A stretch of DNA of 64,000 nucleotides, from contig NZ_QTJV01000004.1 of assembly GCF_003412465.1 (NCBI RefSeq), positions 372,001 to 436,000 of the forward strand, read 5' to 3'. The notes beneath the pieces are model-generated. The model was not told the DNA's origin. It saw only the letters and a program-made list of their open reading frames with translations, and searched no databases. Made by a program: the position numbers and the translations under genes. Source of the stretch: Chitinophaga silvisoli (lineage in GTDB: Bacteria > Bacteroidota > Bacteroidia > Chitinophagales > Chitinophagaceae). Of the stretch, positions 35,976 to 43,181 are shown piece by piece; positions within the stretch are counted from its first letter, which is position 1, and every line of letters starts with the position of its first letter.

Positions 35976-36221
35976 TTAATTCCTGTTAAAAAATGAATTC
36001 TTCACTCCCCGGTACACGCGGAAAATACCATAAGCGATCAGGACCCCTCCGAAGATATTGAGTACAGTTTGCGACACGCGGAACTCCCCCATATGAAGAC
36101 GTTCTGCAAATATTGCAAATAATCCAAAGAGCATAAAAAATAACCCTCTTATTAACTCTCCAAGTGAGCGATAATCGATGCTCATATTCCTTTTACCAGA
36201 TCTTTCCTGTTCCATCAGCAT
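35976..36221 (-). CDS. Small two-helix membrane protein of unknown function
   Basis: An 81-residue product with two hydrophobic helices (about 26-43 and 54-70) flanked by charged ends. I do not recognise a family. Three in-frame ATGs are available (36221, 36215, 36185); the last gives MSIDYRSLGELIRG and a 69-residue protein. The gene leads a three-gene run with the PstS-like and TPR genes (19 and 37 bp spacing), so it may be an accessory of that system. Upstream I see no exact -7 box on the reverse strand. Confidence 0.6.
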   Translation of the reverse strand: MLMEQERSGKRNMSIDYRSLGELIRGLFFMLFGLFAIFAERLHMGEFRVSQTVLNIFGGVLIAYGIFRVYRGVKNSFFNRN

Positions 36222-36556
36222 TGTTGCGAATTACAAGTATACAAAAAAAAATTTCTAATCAAACACCTGTTCTATTAGAAGATTGTCAAGAAAAATGGGT
36301 TGCATGCTAAACAGATAAGTAGAAAAACCGCCACTAGCGCAGGTTTTGTAAACGTCTGGCATTCATACATTTTTTCATATTCAATCTACATCTAATTATG
36401 AACGAAGTTGTTAAAACCTTGTTAATACTAATCAGCGTCAAATTTCCGGCTATTTGCAGTATATACGAGAATAATCTTCATCATAGTATCACGTAATTAT
36501 TATATAGATGCTGCATAATTTAAATTCCATAACCCATGCCAGTATTACTGCACCGG

Positions 36557-36597
36557 GCCTGACAGTGGCCGGATTCCCGCCCTGCGGGCTTTCAGGC
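36557..36597. repeat. GC-rich nested palindrome (REP-like)
   Basis: The outer arms GCCTGA (36557-36562) and TCAGGC (36592-36597) enclose an inner hairpin CCCGC (36576-36580), loop CCT, GCGGG (36584-36588). It is sharply GC-rich in an AT-rich gap and has no T run, so it is not an ordinary terminator. It resembles a REP-type intergenic palindrome, but copy number is unknown. Confidence 0.4.
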
Positions 36598-36636
36598 AAA
36601 ATTGAGGTGGATTAATAAAATAATGTTAAAATCTTG

Positions 36637-36644
36637 TAGGTTTG
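36637..36644 (+). promoter_or_regulatory. Candidate -7 box for the phosphatase-hisS pair
   Basis: TAGGTTTG matches TAnnTTTG exactly and ends 8 bp before the ATG at 36653, so the transcript would be nearly leaderless. No TTTG at -33 with standard spacing. Confidence 0.45.
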
Positions 36645-36652
36645 CGGCAATT

Positions 36653-37093
36653 ATGAAAATATTAATGGTTTGTCTGGGCAATATTTGCCGCTCCCCCCTG
36701 GCGGAAGGCATTCTCAGACATCTGGCAGACGAAAAAGGACTGAACTGGGAAGTGGATTCAGCCGGTACGGGCAACTGGCACGTGGGCGATCCGCCTGACA
36801 GGCGCTCTGTTAAGGTAGCCAGACAACACGGCATAGATATTTCCGGTCTCAGAGGCCGCCAGTTCCAGGTAACCGATTTCGATGATTTTGACCGCATCTT
36901 CGTTATGGACCTGGACAATTACCGCGATGTACTGCGCAAAGCACGCACCGATGCTGACAGGGACAAAGTTCAGCTGCTCCTTGATAACCAGCAGCCTGTA
37001 CCTGATCCATGGTACGACGATGCCCTCTTCGAACCGGTATATAATATGATCTATAAAGCCTGCCAGCGCATAGTAGCAGGCACTGATATATAA
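36653..37093 (+). CDS. Low-molecular-weight protein-tyrosine phosphatase
   Basis: Cytoplasmic phosphatase of 146 residues. The P-loop CLGNICRS (Cys7, Cys12, Arg13) stands at the N-terminus and the catalytic acid is in the late motif DPWYDD, so the active site is complete. I start at the ATG at 36653 (MKILMVCLGN). A longer reading from a TTG at 36602 crosses the -7 box and adds nothing conserved. LMW-PTPs act on tyrosine kinases of polysaccharide export or on arginine phosphate; neither partner is present here. It is followed 11 bp later by hisS and is probably co-transcribed. Confidence 0.93.
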   Translation: MKILMVCLGNICRSPLAEGILRHLADEKGLNWEVDSAGTGNWHVGDPPDRRSVKVARQHGIDISGLRGRQFQVTDFDDFDRIFVMDLDNYRDVLRKARTDADRDKVQLLLDNQQPVPDPWYDDALFEPVYNMIYKACQRIVAGTDI

Positions 37094-37104
37094 AAATCAA
37101 AACG

Positions 37105-38457
37105 ATGATAAAACCCAGTATACCAAAAGGTACCCGTGATTTCGGCCCTGTGGTAGTAAGGAAAAGGCAGTATATCTTTCAGACGATTCGCGAAACGTTC
37201 GAACTGTTTGGCTTTCAACCCCTGGAGACCCCTGCCATGGAACAAATGGATACCCTGACCGGTAAATATGGTGAGGAAGGAGATAAACTGATTTTTAAAA
37301 TTCTTGATAACGGAGACATCCTGGGCCGCGCCCAGCAGGCAAAAGATAGCCGCGAACTCGGCATCCTGCTGTGTGAAAAAGCACTGCGCTATGATCTCAC
37401 GATTCCTTTCGCCAGGTTTGTGGTGATGAATCAGAATGATCTGGCGTTTCCTTTTAAAAGGTATCAGATGCAGCCGGTATGGCGGGCTGACAGGCCTCAG
37501 AAAGGAAGATACCGCGAGTTTTATCAGTGTGATGTAGACATCGTGGGTAGTAATTCCCTGCTGAATGAAATAGAATTGCTCATGATCTATGACTCCGTAT
37601 TCACAAAACTGGGTATGGAAGGCTATGAGATTCGCATCAATAACCGAAAAATTCTCAGTGCACTGGCAGAAGTAGCCGGAAAACCTGAGCTGTTAACAGA
37701 TATTACCGTAGCCATCGATAAATTGGATAAGATCGGTATCGAAAAAGTAAAAGAGGAACTGAGCGAACGTGGCCTCAATGAAAGTGAAATCGCAATTATT
37801 GCAAATTTCCTCAACATTGAGGGGAATAATGAGGAAAAACTGCAACAATTAGGCGAATTGTTCAAAAATTCTGAAACCGGCAAAAAAGGTATTGAAGAGT
37901 TGACCTACGTACTCCATTCTCAACCGACAGCCTTCAAAACCACGCCTATCCTCGATGTCACCCTGGCACGCGGCCTGAATTACTATACAGGTATGATCGT
38001 GGAAGTAAAAGCACCTTCTACCGTGAAAATGGGCAGCATCGGCGGCGGTGGCCGCTATGACGACCTCACAGGTCTCTTCGGCCTCCCCAACCTTTCCGGT
38101 GTCGGTATCTCCTTCGGCGTAGACCGCATCTACGACGTACTCGAAGAATTACAACTCTTCCCCGCTACCGCCCAGCAAGGTACCCGTGTCCTCATCTTCA
38201 ATATGGACGCAAATACCACCAGCACCGCCTTCCCCATGCTCGCCAGCCTCCGTGCCCGCGGTATCGCCGCCGAACTCTATCACGAGCCATCTAAAATGGA
38301 TAAGCAAATGAAATACGCGAATAAACGCGGCATCCCATACGTAATCATTATGGGCGAAAGCGAAGTGAAAGAAGGTGTCCTCAGCATCAAAAACATGGTG
38401 AGCGGCCTACAGGAAAAAATCGCAGTTGCCGATCTGGCAAACTATTCCTTCCAATAA
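37105..38457 (+). CDS. hisS: Histidine--tRNA ligase
   Basis: Class II aminoacyl-tRNA synthetase that charges tRNA-His, 450 residues. Visible are the N-terminal IPKGTRDFGP, motif 2 (RYQMQPVWRADRPQKGRYREFYQCDVD), the histidine-binding LARGLNYYTGM, GGGGRYDDL and the motif 3 region GVGISFGVDRIYD. A C-terminal anticodon-binding domain follows (about 355-450). ATG at 37105. Codons in the last third are rich in C-ending synonyms, as in the following efflux gene. A hairpin terminator follows at 38475. Confidence 0.97.
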   Translation: MIKPSIPKGTRDFGPVVVRKRQYIFQTIRETFELFGFQPLETPAMEQMDTLTGKYGEEGDKLIFKILDNGDILGRAQQAKDSRELGILLCEKALRYDLTIPFARFVVMNQNDLAFPFKRYQMQPVWRADRPQKGRYREFYQCDVDIVGSNSLLNEIELLMIYDSVFTKLGMEGYEIRINNRKILSALAEVAGKPELLTDITVAIDKLDKIGIEKVKEELSERGLNESEIAIIANFLNIEGNNEEKLQQLGELFKNSETGKKGIEELTYVLHSQPTAFKTTPILDVTLARGLNYYTGMIVEVKAPSTVKMGSIGGGGRYDDLTGLFGLPNLSGVGISFGVDRIYDVLEELQLFPATAQQGTRVLIFNMDANTTSTAFPMLASLRARGIAAELYHEPSKMDKQMKYANKRGIPYVIIMGESEVKEGVLSIKNMVSGLQEKIAVADLANYSFQ

Positions 38458-38474
38458 GATCAATCACTCCTCAT

Positions 38475-38514
38475 ATAGTAAAGCCAGGGTATTCCGATAT
38501 CCTGGCTTTACTAT
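38475..38514 (+). terminator. Hairpin terminator after hisS
   Basis: A perfect 14-bp inverted repeat, ATAGTAAAGCCAGG (38475-38488) and CCTGGCTTTACTAT (38501-38514), has a 12-nt loop and starts 17 bp after the stop. The downstream T run is weak (TTCTATAA), so termination strength is uncertain. Confidence 0.65.
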
Positions 38515-38530
38515 TTCTATAAGGTAATAA

Positions 38531-38631
38531 GGTCACTAAAAGGGCACCATAAGGTCACTTCAATATCACCTCAATATCGAATCGATATACAAGTGCCCTT
38601 ATGGTGACCTTATGGTGACCTATTGGTGACG
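38531..38631. repeat. Symmetric array of eight 11-bp repeats around a 13-bp palindromic core
   Basis: Four tandem 11-mers run forward: GGTCACTAAAA (38531), GGGCACCATAA (38542), GGTCACTTCAA (38553) and TATCACCTCAA (38564). The core TATCGAATCGATA (38575-38587) is a palindrome except for its central base. Four 11-mers then run in the opposite orientation: TACAAGTGCCC (38588), TTATGGTGACC (38599), TTATGGTGACC (38610) and TATTGGTGACG (38621). Consensus of one unit is GGTCACnnnAA. The outer arms 38530-38560 and 38591-38621 pair at 27 of 31 positions. The 11-bp period is about one helical turn. It lies between the hisS terminator and the ATG of the cation efflux gene. I do not recognise it. Confidence 0.85.
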
Positions 38632-38697
38632 AGTTGGTATAGGGGCCCGGATATCCACCCCTTCATACATTCGGCATACTTTTCACTGGCTATCCAT

Positions 38698-39591
38698 ATG
38701 CATCCGAATAGAACTATTTATATCGCCCTGGCCGCAAACCTGCTCATCGCCGTCATCAAATTTATCTCCGGTGCCTTTACCCGTAGCACCGCCATGCTTT
38801 CCGAAGGTGTCCATTCCCTGGTAGATACCGCCAACCAACTCCTGCTCCTCCTCGGCATCCGCCTCAGCAAGAAATCCGCTGATGCCAAACGCCCCTTTGG
38901 CTATGGCAAGGAACTCTATTTCTGGTCCTTCATCGTCTCCCTCCTCATCTTCGCCATCGGCGGCAGCATCTCCATCTTCCAGGGGATCAGTCATCTCCGC
39001 CATCCCGTACCTCCCGAAGATCCATTCTGGAACTATATAGTACTGGCATGCTCCTTCCTCTTCGACGGCGGTTCCCTCGTCGTGGCAATTATCGAATTCA
39101 AAAAAGTAAAGGGTAAAAAGTCCTGGTGGACAGCGGTGCATCAAAGTAAAGACCCCGCCAGTTTTCTCGTATTATTCGAAGATAGTGCTGCCGTATTGGG
39201 ATTAGCAGTCGTAGGCATCATGCTCTACCTGGGACACAAACTCAATAATCCTTATTTAGATGGAGTGGCTTCCTTAATAGTCGGTGTGCTGCTCACAGTC
39301 GTTTCTATACTGCTGGCCCGTGAAAGCCGTAGTCTGCTCATGGGCGAAGGCATTGCCACTGCCACACAATTCAAAATCCGCGGGATTGTGGAAAGTGATC
39401 ATACGGTGGAAAAAGTATTGCAGATCTTCTCTACTTATCAATCACCTGAAGAAGTGATGCTATTGCTATTAGTCCGGTTTAAAGAAGACCTTGATACACA
39501 GGATATTACGGATGCGATTTCACGCATTCAAGCGGCTATCAGGAAAGAGTTTCCATTTGCACATTATATTATTATCACTCCAGGCAAATAA
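38698..39591 (+). CDS. Cation diffusion facilitator (CDF) efflux protein
   Basis: Inner-membrane metal-cation/proton antiporter, 297 residues from the ATG at 38698 (MHPNRTIYIALAANLL). A TTG at 38623 lies inside the 11-bp repeat array and is rejected. Six hydrophobic helices are followed by a cytoplasmic C-terminal domain (about 215-297). Helix 2 has the motif SEGVHSLVDTANQ with the expected His and Asp. In helix 5 the counterpart is FEDSAAVLG, with Glu-Asp instead of His-xxx-Asp, so the metal site is not the standard zinc quartet; this form occurs in some CDF subgroups. The substrate metal is not readable. It is convergent with dsbD and shares a bidirectional terminator with it. Confidence 0.9.
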   Translation: MHPNRTIYIALAANLLIAVIKFISGAFTRSTAMLSEGVHSLVDTANQLLLLLGIRLSKKSADAKRPFGYGKELYFWSFIVSLLIFAIGGSISIFQGISHLRHPVPPEDPFWNYIVLACSFLFDGGSLVVAIIEFKKVKGKKSWWTAVHQSKDPASFLVLFEDSAAVLGLAVVGIMLYLGHKLNNPYLDGVASLIVGVLLTVVSILLARESRSLLMGEGIATATQFKIRGIVESDHTVEKVLQIFSTYQSPEEVMLLLLVRFKEDLDTQDITDAISRIQAAIRKEFPFAHYIIITPGK

Positions 39592-39697
39592 TAAGCCGCA
39601 TCCCTAAATTACTTTTTTGCCGTTCTAATAAGAACCGCCAGGCAACGGCGCCAGCCGAACAAATGAGACCTTCCTTGCTGCCGCAGGCCCACCAATA

Positions 39698-39726
39698 AAA
39701 AAGGGCTGCGATCAGCAGCCCTTTTT
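39698..39726. terminator. Bidirectional terminator between CDF gene and dsbD
   Basis: A 12-bp stem, AAAAAGGGCTGC (39698-39709) and GCAGCCCTTTTT (39715-39726), has a 5-nt loop and T runs on both strands. It lies between the convergent stops at 39591 and 39734. Confidence 0.92.
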
Positions 39727-39733
39727 CCAAATC

Positions 39734-41704
39734 TTATTTTACTTTCTGATAAGCTTCCAATCCCTTCTTCAACCAATCCGCATACTTATCCACATCCGGC
39801 GTATACCCCACCGGTGTTGTCAGCAACTGCTCATCCGGACTAATCAACACATAATACGGCTGGGAATTATTAATAAAATTCTCTGTCTGCATCGTCGCAT
39901 ACTTATCCCCAATCGTCTTAATCTCCTTCTTCTGACCATTCGTCGTCGTATACAAAAACTGCTGATCTTCCGGCAATACCTTCCTGTCATCCACATACAA
40001 TGACACCAATATATAATCCTCCTCTATCAATCGCTTCACCTCACTCGTCGTCCACACATTCTCCTCCATCTTCCGGCAATTCACACAAGCCCAACCCGTA
40101 AAGTCAATCAGAATCGGCTTATGCTGTGCCTTCGCCATCTCAAGCGCCTTCTCATAATCATTCACCACATTGGCCTCCACACCCTTCGCACGGTTATTAT
40201 AAATACTATAACTCAAAGGAGGAGGGAAACCACTGATCAGCTTACGATTCGCCCACGCTGTATTCGTCAACCCAGGCAGCATATACACTGTAAACACGGT
40301 AAATACCACGATGAATGCTATACGGGTCACACTGAACTTCTTAATTGGAGAATCATGCGGGAAACGAATCTTACCCAGCAGGTACAACACGATCATAATA
40401 CCACAGATAATCCACACCGCAAAGAATATCTCTCTCTTCACGATACCCCAGTGCTCCACCAGGTCAGCATTAGAAAGGAACTTAATCGCCATACCCACTT
40501 CTATAAAGCCCAGTACCACCTTCACGGAAGACAACCATCCACCGGATTTAGGCAATGCACTCAATAAATTAGGGAACAACGCGAACAACGCAAATGGCAA
40601 TGCCAGCGCAAAACCAAATCCCGCCATACCCGCCGTCAACTGTACCGCACCACCATCTGCTGATAAGGCACCCGCCAGCAGTGAACCCAGGATAGGACCC
40701 GTACAGGAGAATGATACCAGCGCCAGCGTAAGCGCCATAAAGAATATACCTACCAGGCCACCTACACCTGACTTGGAATCTACCTTGCTCGCCAGGCTAC
40801 TCGGAATGGTGATTTCAAACACCCCAAAGAACGAAATAGCAAAGACAATGAAGATCACAAAGAACACCAGGTTCAGCCACACATTGGTAGAGATATTATT
40901 AAAGATCTCCGGTGCAATACTGTTCAGGAAATAAAATGGTGTGCTCAGTAACACATAAATCGCAAAAATGAAGAACCCATAAGTGATCGCATTCGCTACA
41001 CCCTTCTTCTTGTCCTGGGATTTCTTGGTGAAGAAAGATACTGTCAGCGGAATCAGCGGGAACACACAAGGTGTCACCAACGCCACAAAACCACCAATCA
41101 GCCCCAATAAGAAAATCCCCCAGAGGCTCTTCTTCTCATGCACCTGCTCCCCGGTTATAATCACCGGCTGATCCAGCTTGATATTACTACGCTTCAGCGA
41201 GTTCACCGCATCGGCAGATGCTTCCTGCAAACCTGCCGCTACACTCACCAGCGTACCGGAAGCATCCGCTTTGAATTTGAAAATAAACTCATCAGGACCA
41301 CCTGCTTCTTCTCCTTTCAGGTACATGTAGTTCACTGATCCATTCAGTGTTTTTACATCTCCATTCAGGTGAACAGGTACATTCAGTACCACCTTATCTT
41401 CAAAGAATTTCACCTCGGCATTATCCAGTATCTCCTCTTTCTCCTTTTTCAGCGCGCCTTCTTCTGTGATCGTACCTACGCTCACGACACTGTCTGCCAC
41501 CACACGGCTGTACACCAGGGCATCATCAGGCATCGTGGTGGAGATTAATTTCACTCCTTTTTCAATAGTCCCTGTAAAGTGCAGCACATAATCCTGTGCG
41601 CCTTTCTTCTCTGCGGTATATTGCCAGTGAACTACAGTGTCGCTCTGCGCTTGCACTCCAAAGGCTGTCGCAATTATTATTATGAATGTTAGCAAATGCT
41701 TCAT
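39734..41704 (-). CDS. dsbD: Thiol:disulfide interchange protein DsbD
   Basis: Inner-membrane electron shuttle that moves reducing power from cytoplasmic thioredoxin to periplasmic thiol proteins. The 656 residues comprise a signal peptide (1-20), an N-terminal DsbD-alpha-like domain (about 25-185), a membrane core of eight or nine helices (about 195-500) and a C-terminal thioredoxin domain. The core cysteines are Cys213 (VTPCVFP) and Cys334 (SFSCTGP), and the C-terminal active site is CVNC at 540-543. The N-terminal domain contains no cysteine at all, so it cannot do the usual terminal exchange. The separate gene at 41819 encodes a domain that keeps a Cys pair. ATG at 41704. A hairpin lies between the two genes. 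Confidence 0.93.
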   Translation of the reverse strand: MKHLLTFIIIIATAFGVQAQSDTVVHWQYTAEKKGAQDYVLHFTGTIEKGVKLISTTMPDDALVYSRVVADSVVSVGTITEEGALKKEKEEILDNAEVKFFEDKVVLNVPVHLNGDVKTLNGSVNYMYLKGEEAGGPDEFIFKFKADASGTLVSVAAGLQEASADAVNSLKRSNIKLDQPVIITGEQVHEKKSLWGIFLLGLIGGFVALVTPCVFPLIPLTVSFFTKKSQDKKKGVANAITYGFFIFAIYVLLSTPFYFLNSIAPEIFNNISTNVWLNLVFFVIFIVFAISFFGVFEITIPSSLASKVDSKSGVGGLVGIFFMALTLALVSFSCTGPILGSLLAGALSADGGAVQLTAGMAGFGFALALPFALFALFPNLLSALPKSGGWLSSVKVVLGFIEVGMAIKFLSNADLVEHWGIVKREIFFAVWIICGIMIVLYLLGKIRFPHDSPIKKFSVTRIAFIVVFTVFTVYMLPGLTNTAWANRKLISGFPPPLSYSIYNNRAKGVEANVVNDYEKALEMAKAQHKPILIDFTGWACVNCRKMEENVWTTSEVKRLIEEDYILVSLYVDDRKVLPEDQQFLYTTTNGQKKEIKTIGDKYATMQTENFINNSQPYYVLISPDEQLLTTPVGYTPDVDKYADWLKKGLEAYQKVK

Positions 41705-41746
41705 ATAGATAATAGGATTTAGGGACTTATTTCCCTTTCAAACAAT

Positions 41747-41772
41747 AAACGAGTTCCCGGGGGAACTCGTTT
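41747..41772 (-). terminator. Hairpin between the stand-alone DsbD-alpha gene and dsbD
   Basis: The 12-bp arms AAACGAGTTCCC (41747-41758) and GGGAACTCGTTT (41761-41772) are almost contiguous, so the tip must open to about four bases. On the reverse strand it is followed by ATTGTTTG, a weak T run. It may only attenuate read-through from the upstream gene into dsbD. Confidence 0.6.
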
Positions 41773-41818
41773 CAATTGACGTGTACGGAATACTGTGGTG
41801 TACAGCTTCCTGTATTAA

Positions 41819-42274
41819 TTATTTTCCTCCCACGGAAATAGCAAAATCTACTGATTTAGGAGGCAGACATTCATGATCATCACAGGTCATGAACTCTACG
41901 GATCCTTTCACCTTTGTAGCAGCTTTACCTTTCACGGTTACTTTTTGTACAAAGTCTACCTGGTTCTCGTAGTATTTCAGTTCTGAGTCAAAGTTCTTGT
42001 CGAAAGCTTTATGCAGCTTTCCTACTTCAGTTACCTTACCCTCGGTTACTACCAGTGGGCTTTTGGTAAACTTAAAGGAGGTAGGTACCGGACCTTCTCC
42101 GGCTTCCTGTGCATACAGGTGCCAACCACCTTCGATGGTGGCTGTCATGTGCAATTCATACGTGGTCGCGTTAATCTTCTTCGACGTAAAGCTCCACTTC
42201 ACCGGATTCTCTATCTGTGCACTCGCCAGCAGTGGCAAAGCGAAAAGACAGATCGCTGTTAATAATTGTTTCAT
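41819..42274 (-). CDS. Stand-alone DsbD N-terminal (alpha) domain protein
   Basis: Exported protein of 151 residues with a signal peptide (1-20, ASAQ) and a single DsbD-alpha-type immunoglobulin-like domain. Segments WHLYAQEAGEGPVPTSFKF and VEFMTCDDHECLPPK match the family, and Cys131 and Cys136 form a Cys-X4-Cys pair at the position of the redox pair in E. coli DsbD (Cys103, Cys109). It is the redox-competent counterpart of the Cys-free domain in the adjacent DsbD and could accept electrons from its thioredoxin domain and deliver them to periplasmic targets (inference). ATG at 42274; 54 bp after purQ, 115 bp before dsbD. Confidence 0.85.
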   Translation of the reverse strand: MKQLLTAICLFALPLLASAQIENPVKWSFTSKKINATTYELHMTATIEGGWHLYAQEAGEGPVPTSFKFTKSPLVVTEGKVTEVGKLHKAFDKNFDSELKYYENQVDFVQKVTVKGKAATKVKGSVEFMTCDDHECLPPKSVDFAISVGGK

Positions 42275-42328
42275 ACGTTGTTTTTAACTGGTTGGCTGAT
42301 TTTTTATACTATACTTCTATAAACAGAA

Positions 42329-43021
42329 TCAGTTGTTGTTGATAAGGCTCTGGAATATCAGCTGCCCATCAGTATTACCCAGCACCTCGCGGGTTGCCCT
42401 TTCAGGGTGCGGCATCAATCCAAATACGTTTCGCTCCTTATTGCAGATACCTGCAATGTTCAGGGTGGCTCCGTTTGGATTTGCATCTTCAACTACATTA
42501 CCAAATTCGTCGCAATAGCGGAACAGGATCTGGTTGTTCGCCTGCAGCGTTTCCAGTGTAGCCTGATCTGCATAATAACGGCCTTCCCCATGTGCTACCG
42601 GAATCATCAGCGGACGACCAGTTACATCTTTGGTGAGAGAAGCTACCGGATTATCACTCTTCAGGTACACATTCTTACAAACGAACTGCTGGTTTTCGTT
42701 ACGTAACAGTGCCCCCGGCAGTAATCCTGCTTCTACCAGGATCTGGAATCCATTACAAACACCTATCACACGACCACCTTTATTTGCAAATTCAATCACG
42801 CTCTGCATCATCGGACTAAAGCGTGCAATAGCACCACAACGCAGGTAATCCCCATAAGAAAAACCACCCGGCAGTACAATGCAGTCTTCTGTACTGAACA
42901 TGCTCAGGTCTTTGTCTTTATGCCACAACTCAATTACTTCCTGCCCCAGGTCATTACGCAGGGCATCTATCATATCATGATCGCAATTGGAGCCAGGAAA
43001 GGTGACTACGCCGAATTTCAT
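42329..43021 (-). CDS. purQ: Phosphoribosylformylglycinamidine synthase, glutaminase subunit
   Basis: Class-I glutamine amidotransferase subunit that supplies ammonia to PurL for conversion of FGAR to FGAM in purine synthesis. The 230 residues match the family. FPGSNCDHD stands at the N-terminus, the nucleophile is Cys89 in [11 protein letters not shown], and the His-Glu pair is in LMPHPERA near the C-terminus. ATG at 43021. No purL or purS lies in the window. Upstream, a -7-like TAATTTTG (complement at 43118-43125) is about 100 bp away and has no -33 partner. Confidence 0.95.
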   Translation of the reverse strand: MKFGVVTFPGSNCDHDMIDALRNDLGQEVIELWHKDKDLSMFSTEDCIVLPGGFSYGDYLRCGAIARFSPMMQSVIEFANKGGRVIGVCNGFQILVEAGLLPGALLRNENQQFVCKNVYLKSDNPVASLTKDVTGRPLMIPVAHGEGRYYADQATLETLQANNQILFRYCDEFGNVVEDANPNGATLNIAGICNKERNVFGLMPHPERATREVLGNTDGQLIFQSLINNN

Positions 43022-43181
43022 ATTAAATAGTTGAATTTTATGGTCTTAAATATATCTCATTGATTTTAACCAACTTTTACGTCCAGGACCATTGAACGCA
43101 AAGTACCGGAAAAACCACAAAATTACTGTGCCGCCTGCACATTTCCATAGCCGTTCAAAATAAAAGCGGCCGGGAACGCTG

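Larger units (their letters stand above)
36222..36652. other. 431-bp intergenic region
   Basis: Divergent intergenic region between the small membrane protein and the phosphatase gene. It is AT-rich without coding character, apart from a GC-rich nested palindrome at 36557-36597 and a -7 box at 36637-36644 for the phosphatase. I see no tRNA, small ORF with family features, or riboswitch. The central part (36240-36540) holds nothing I can assign. Confidence 0.5.

Noticed and set aside
38531..38631. CRISPR array or rho-independent terminator as an explanation of the 11-bp repeats
   Set aside because: The units are contiguous without spacers and far too short for CRISPR, half of them are inverted, and no T run follows the hairpin.
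43118..43125. -7 box (TAATTTTG on the reverse strand) as the purQ promoter
   Set aside because: It is an exact TAnnTTTG match but about 100 bp from the start and without any -33 partner; one chance match in an AT-rich gap is expected.
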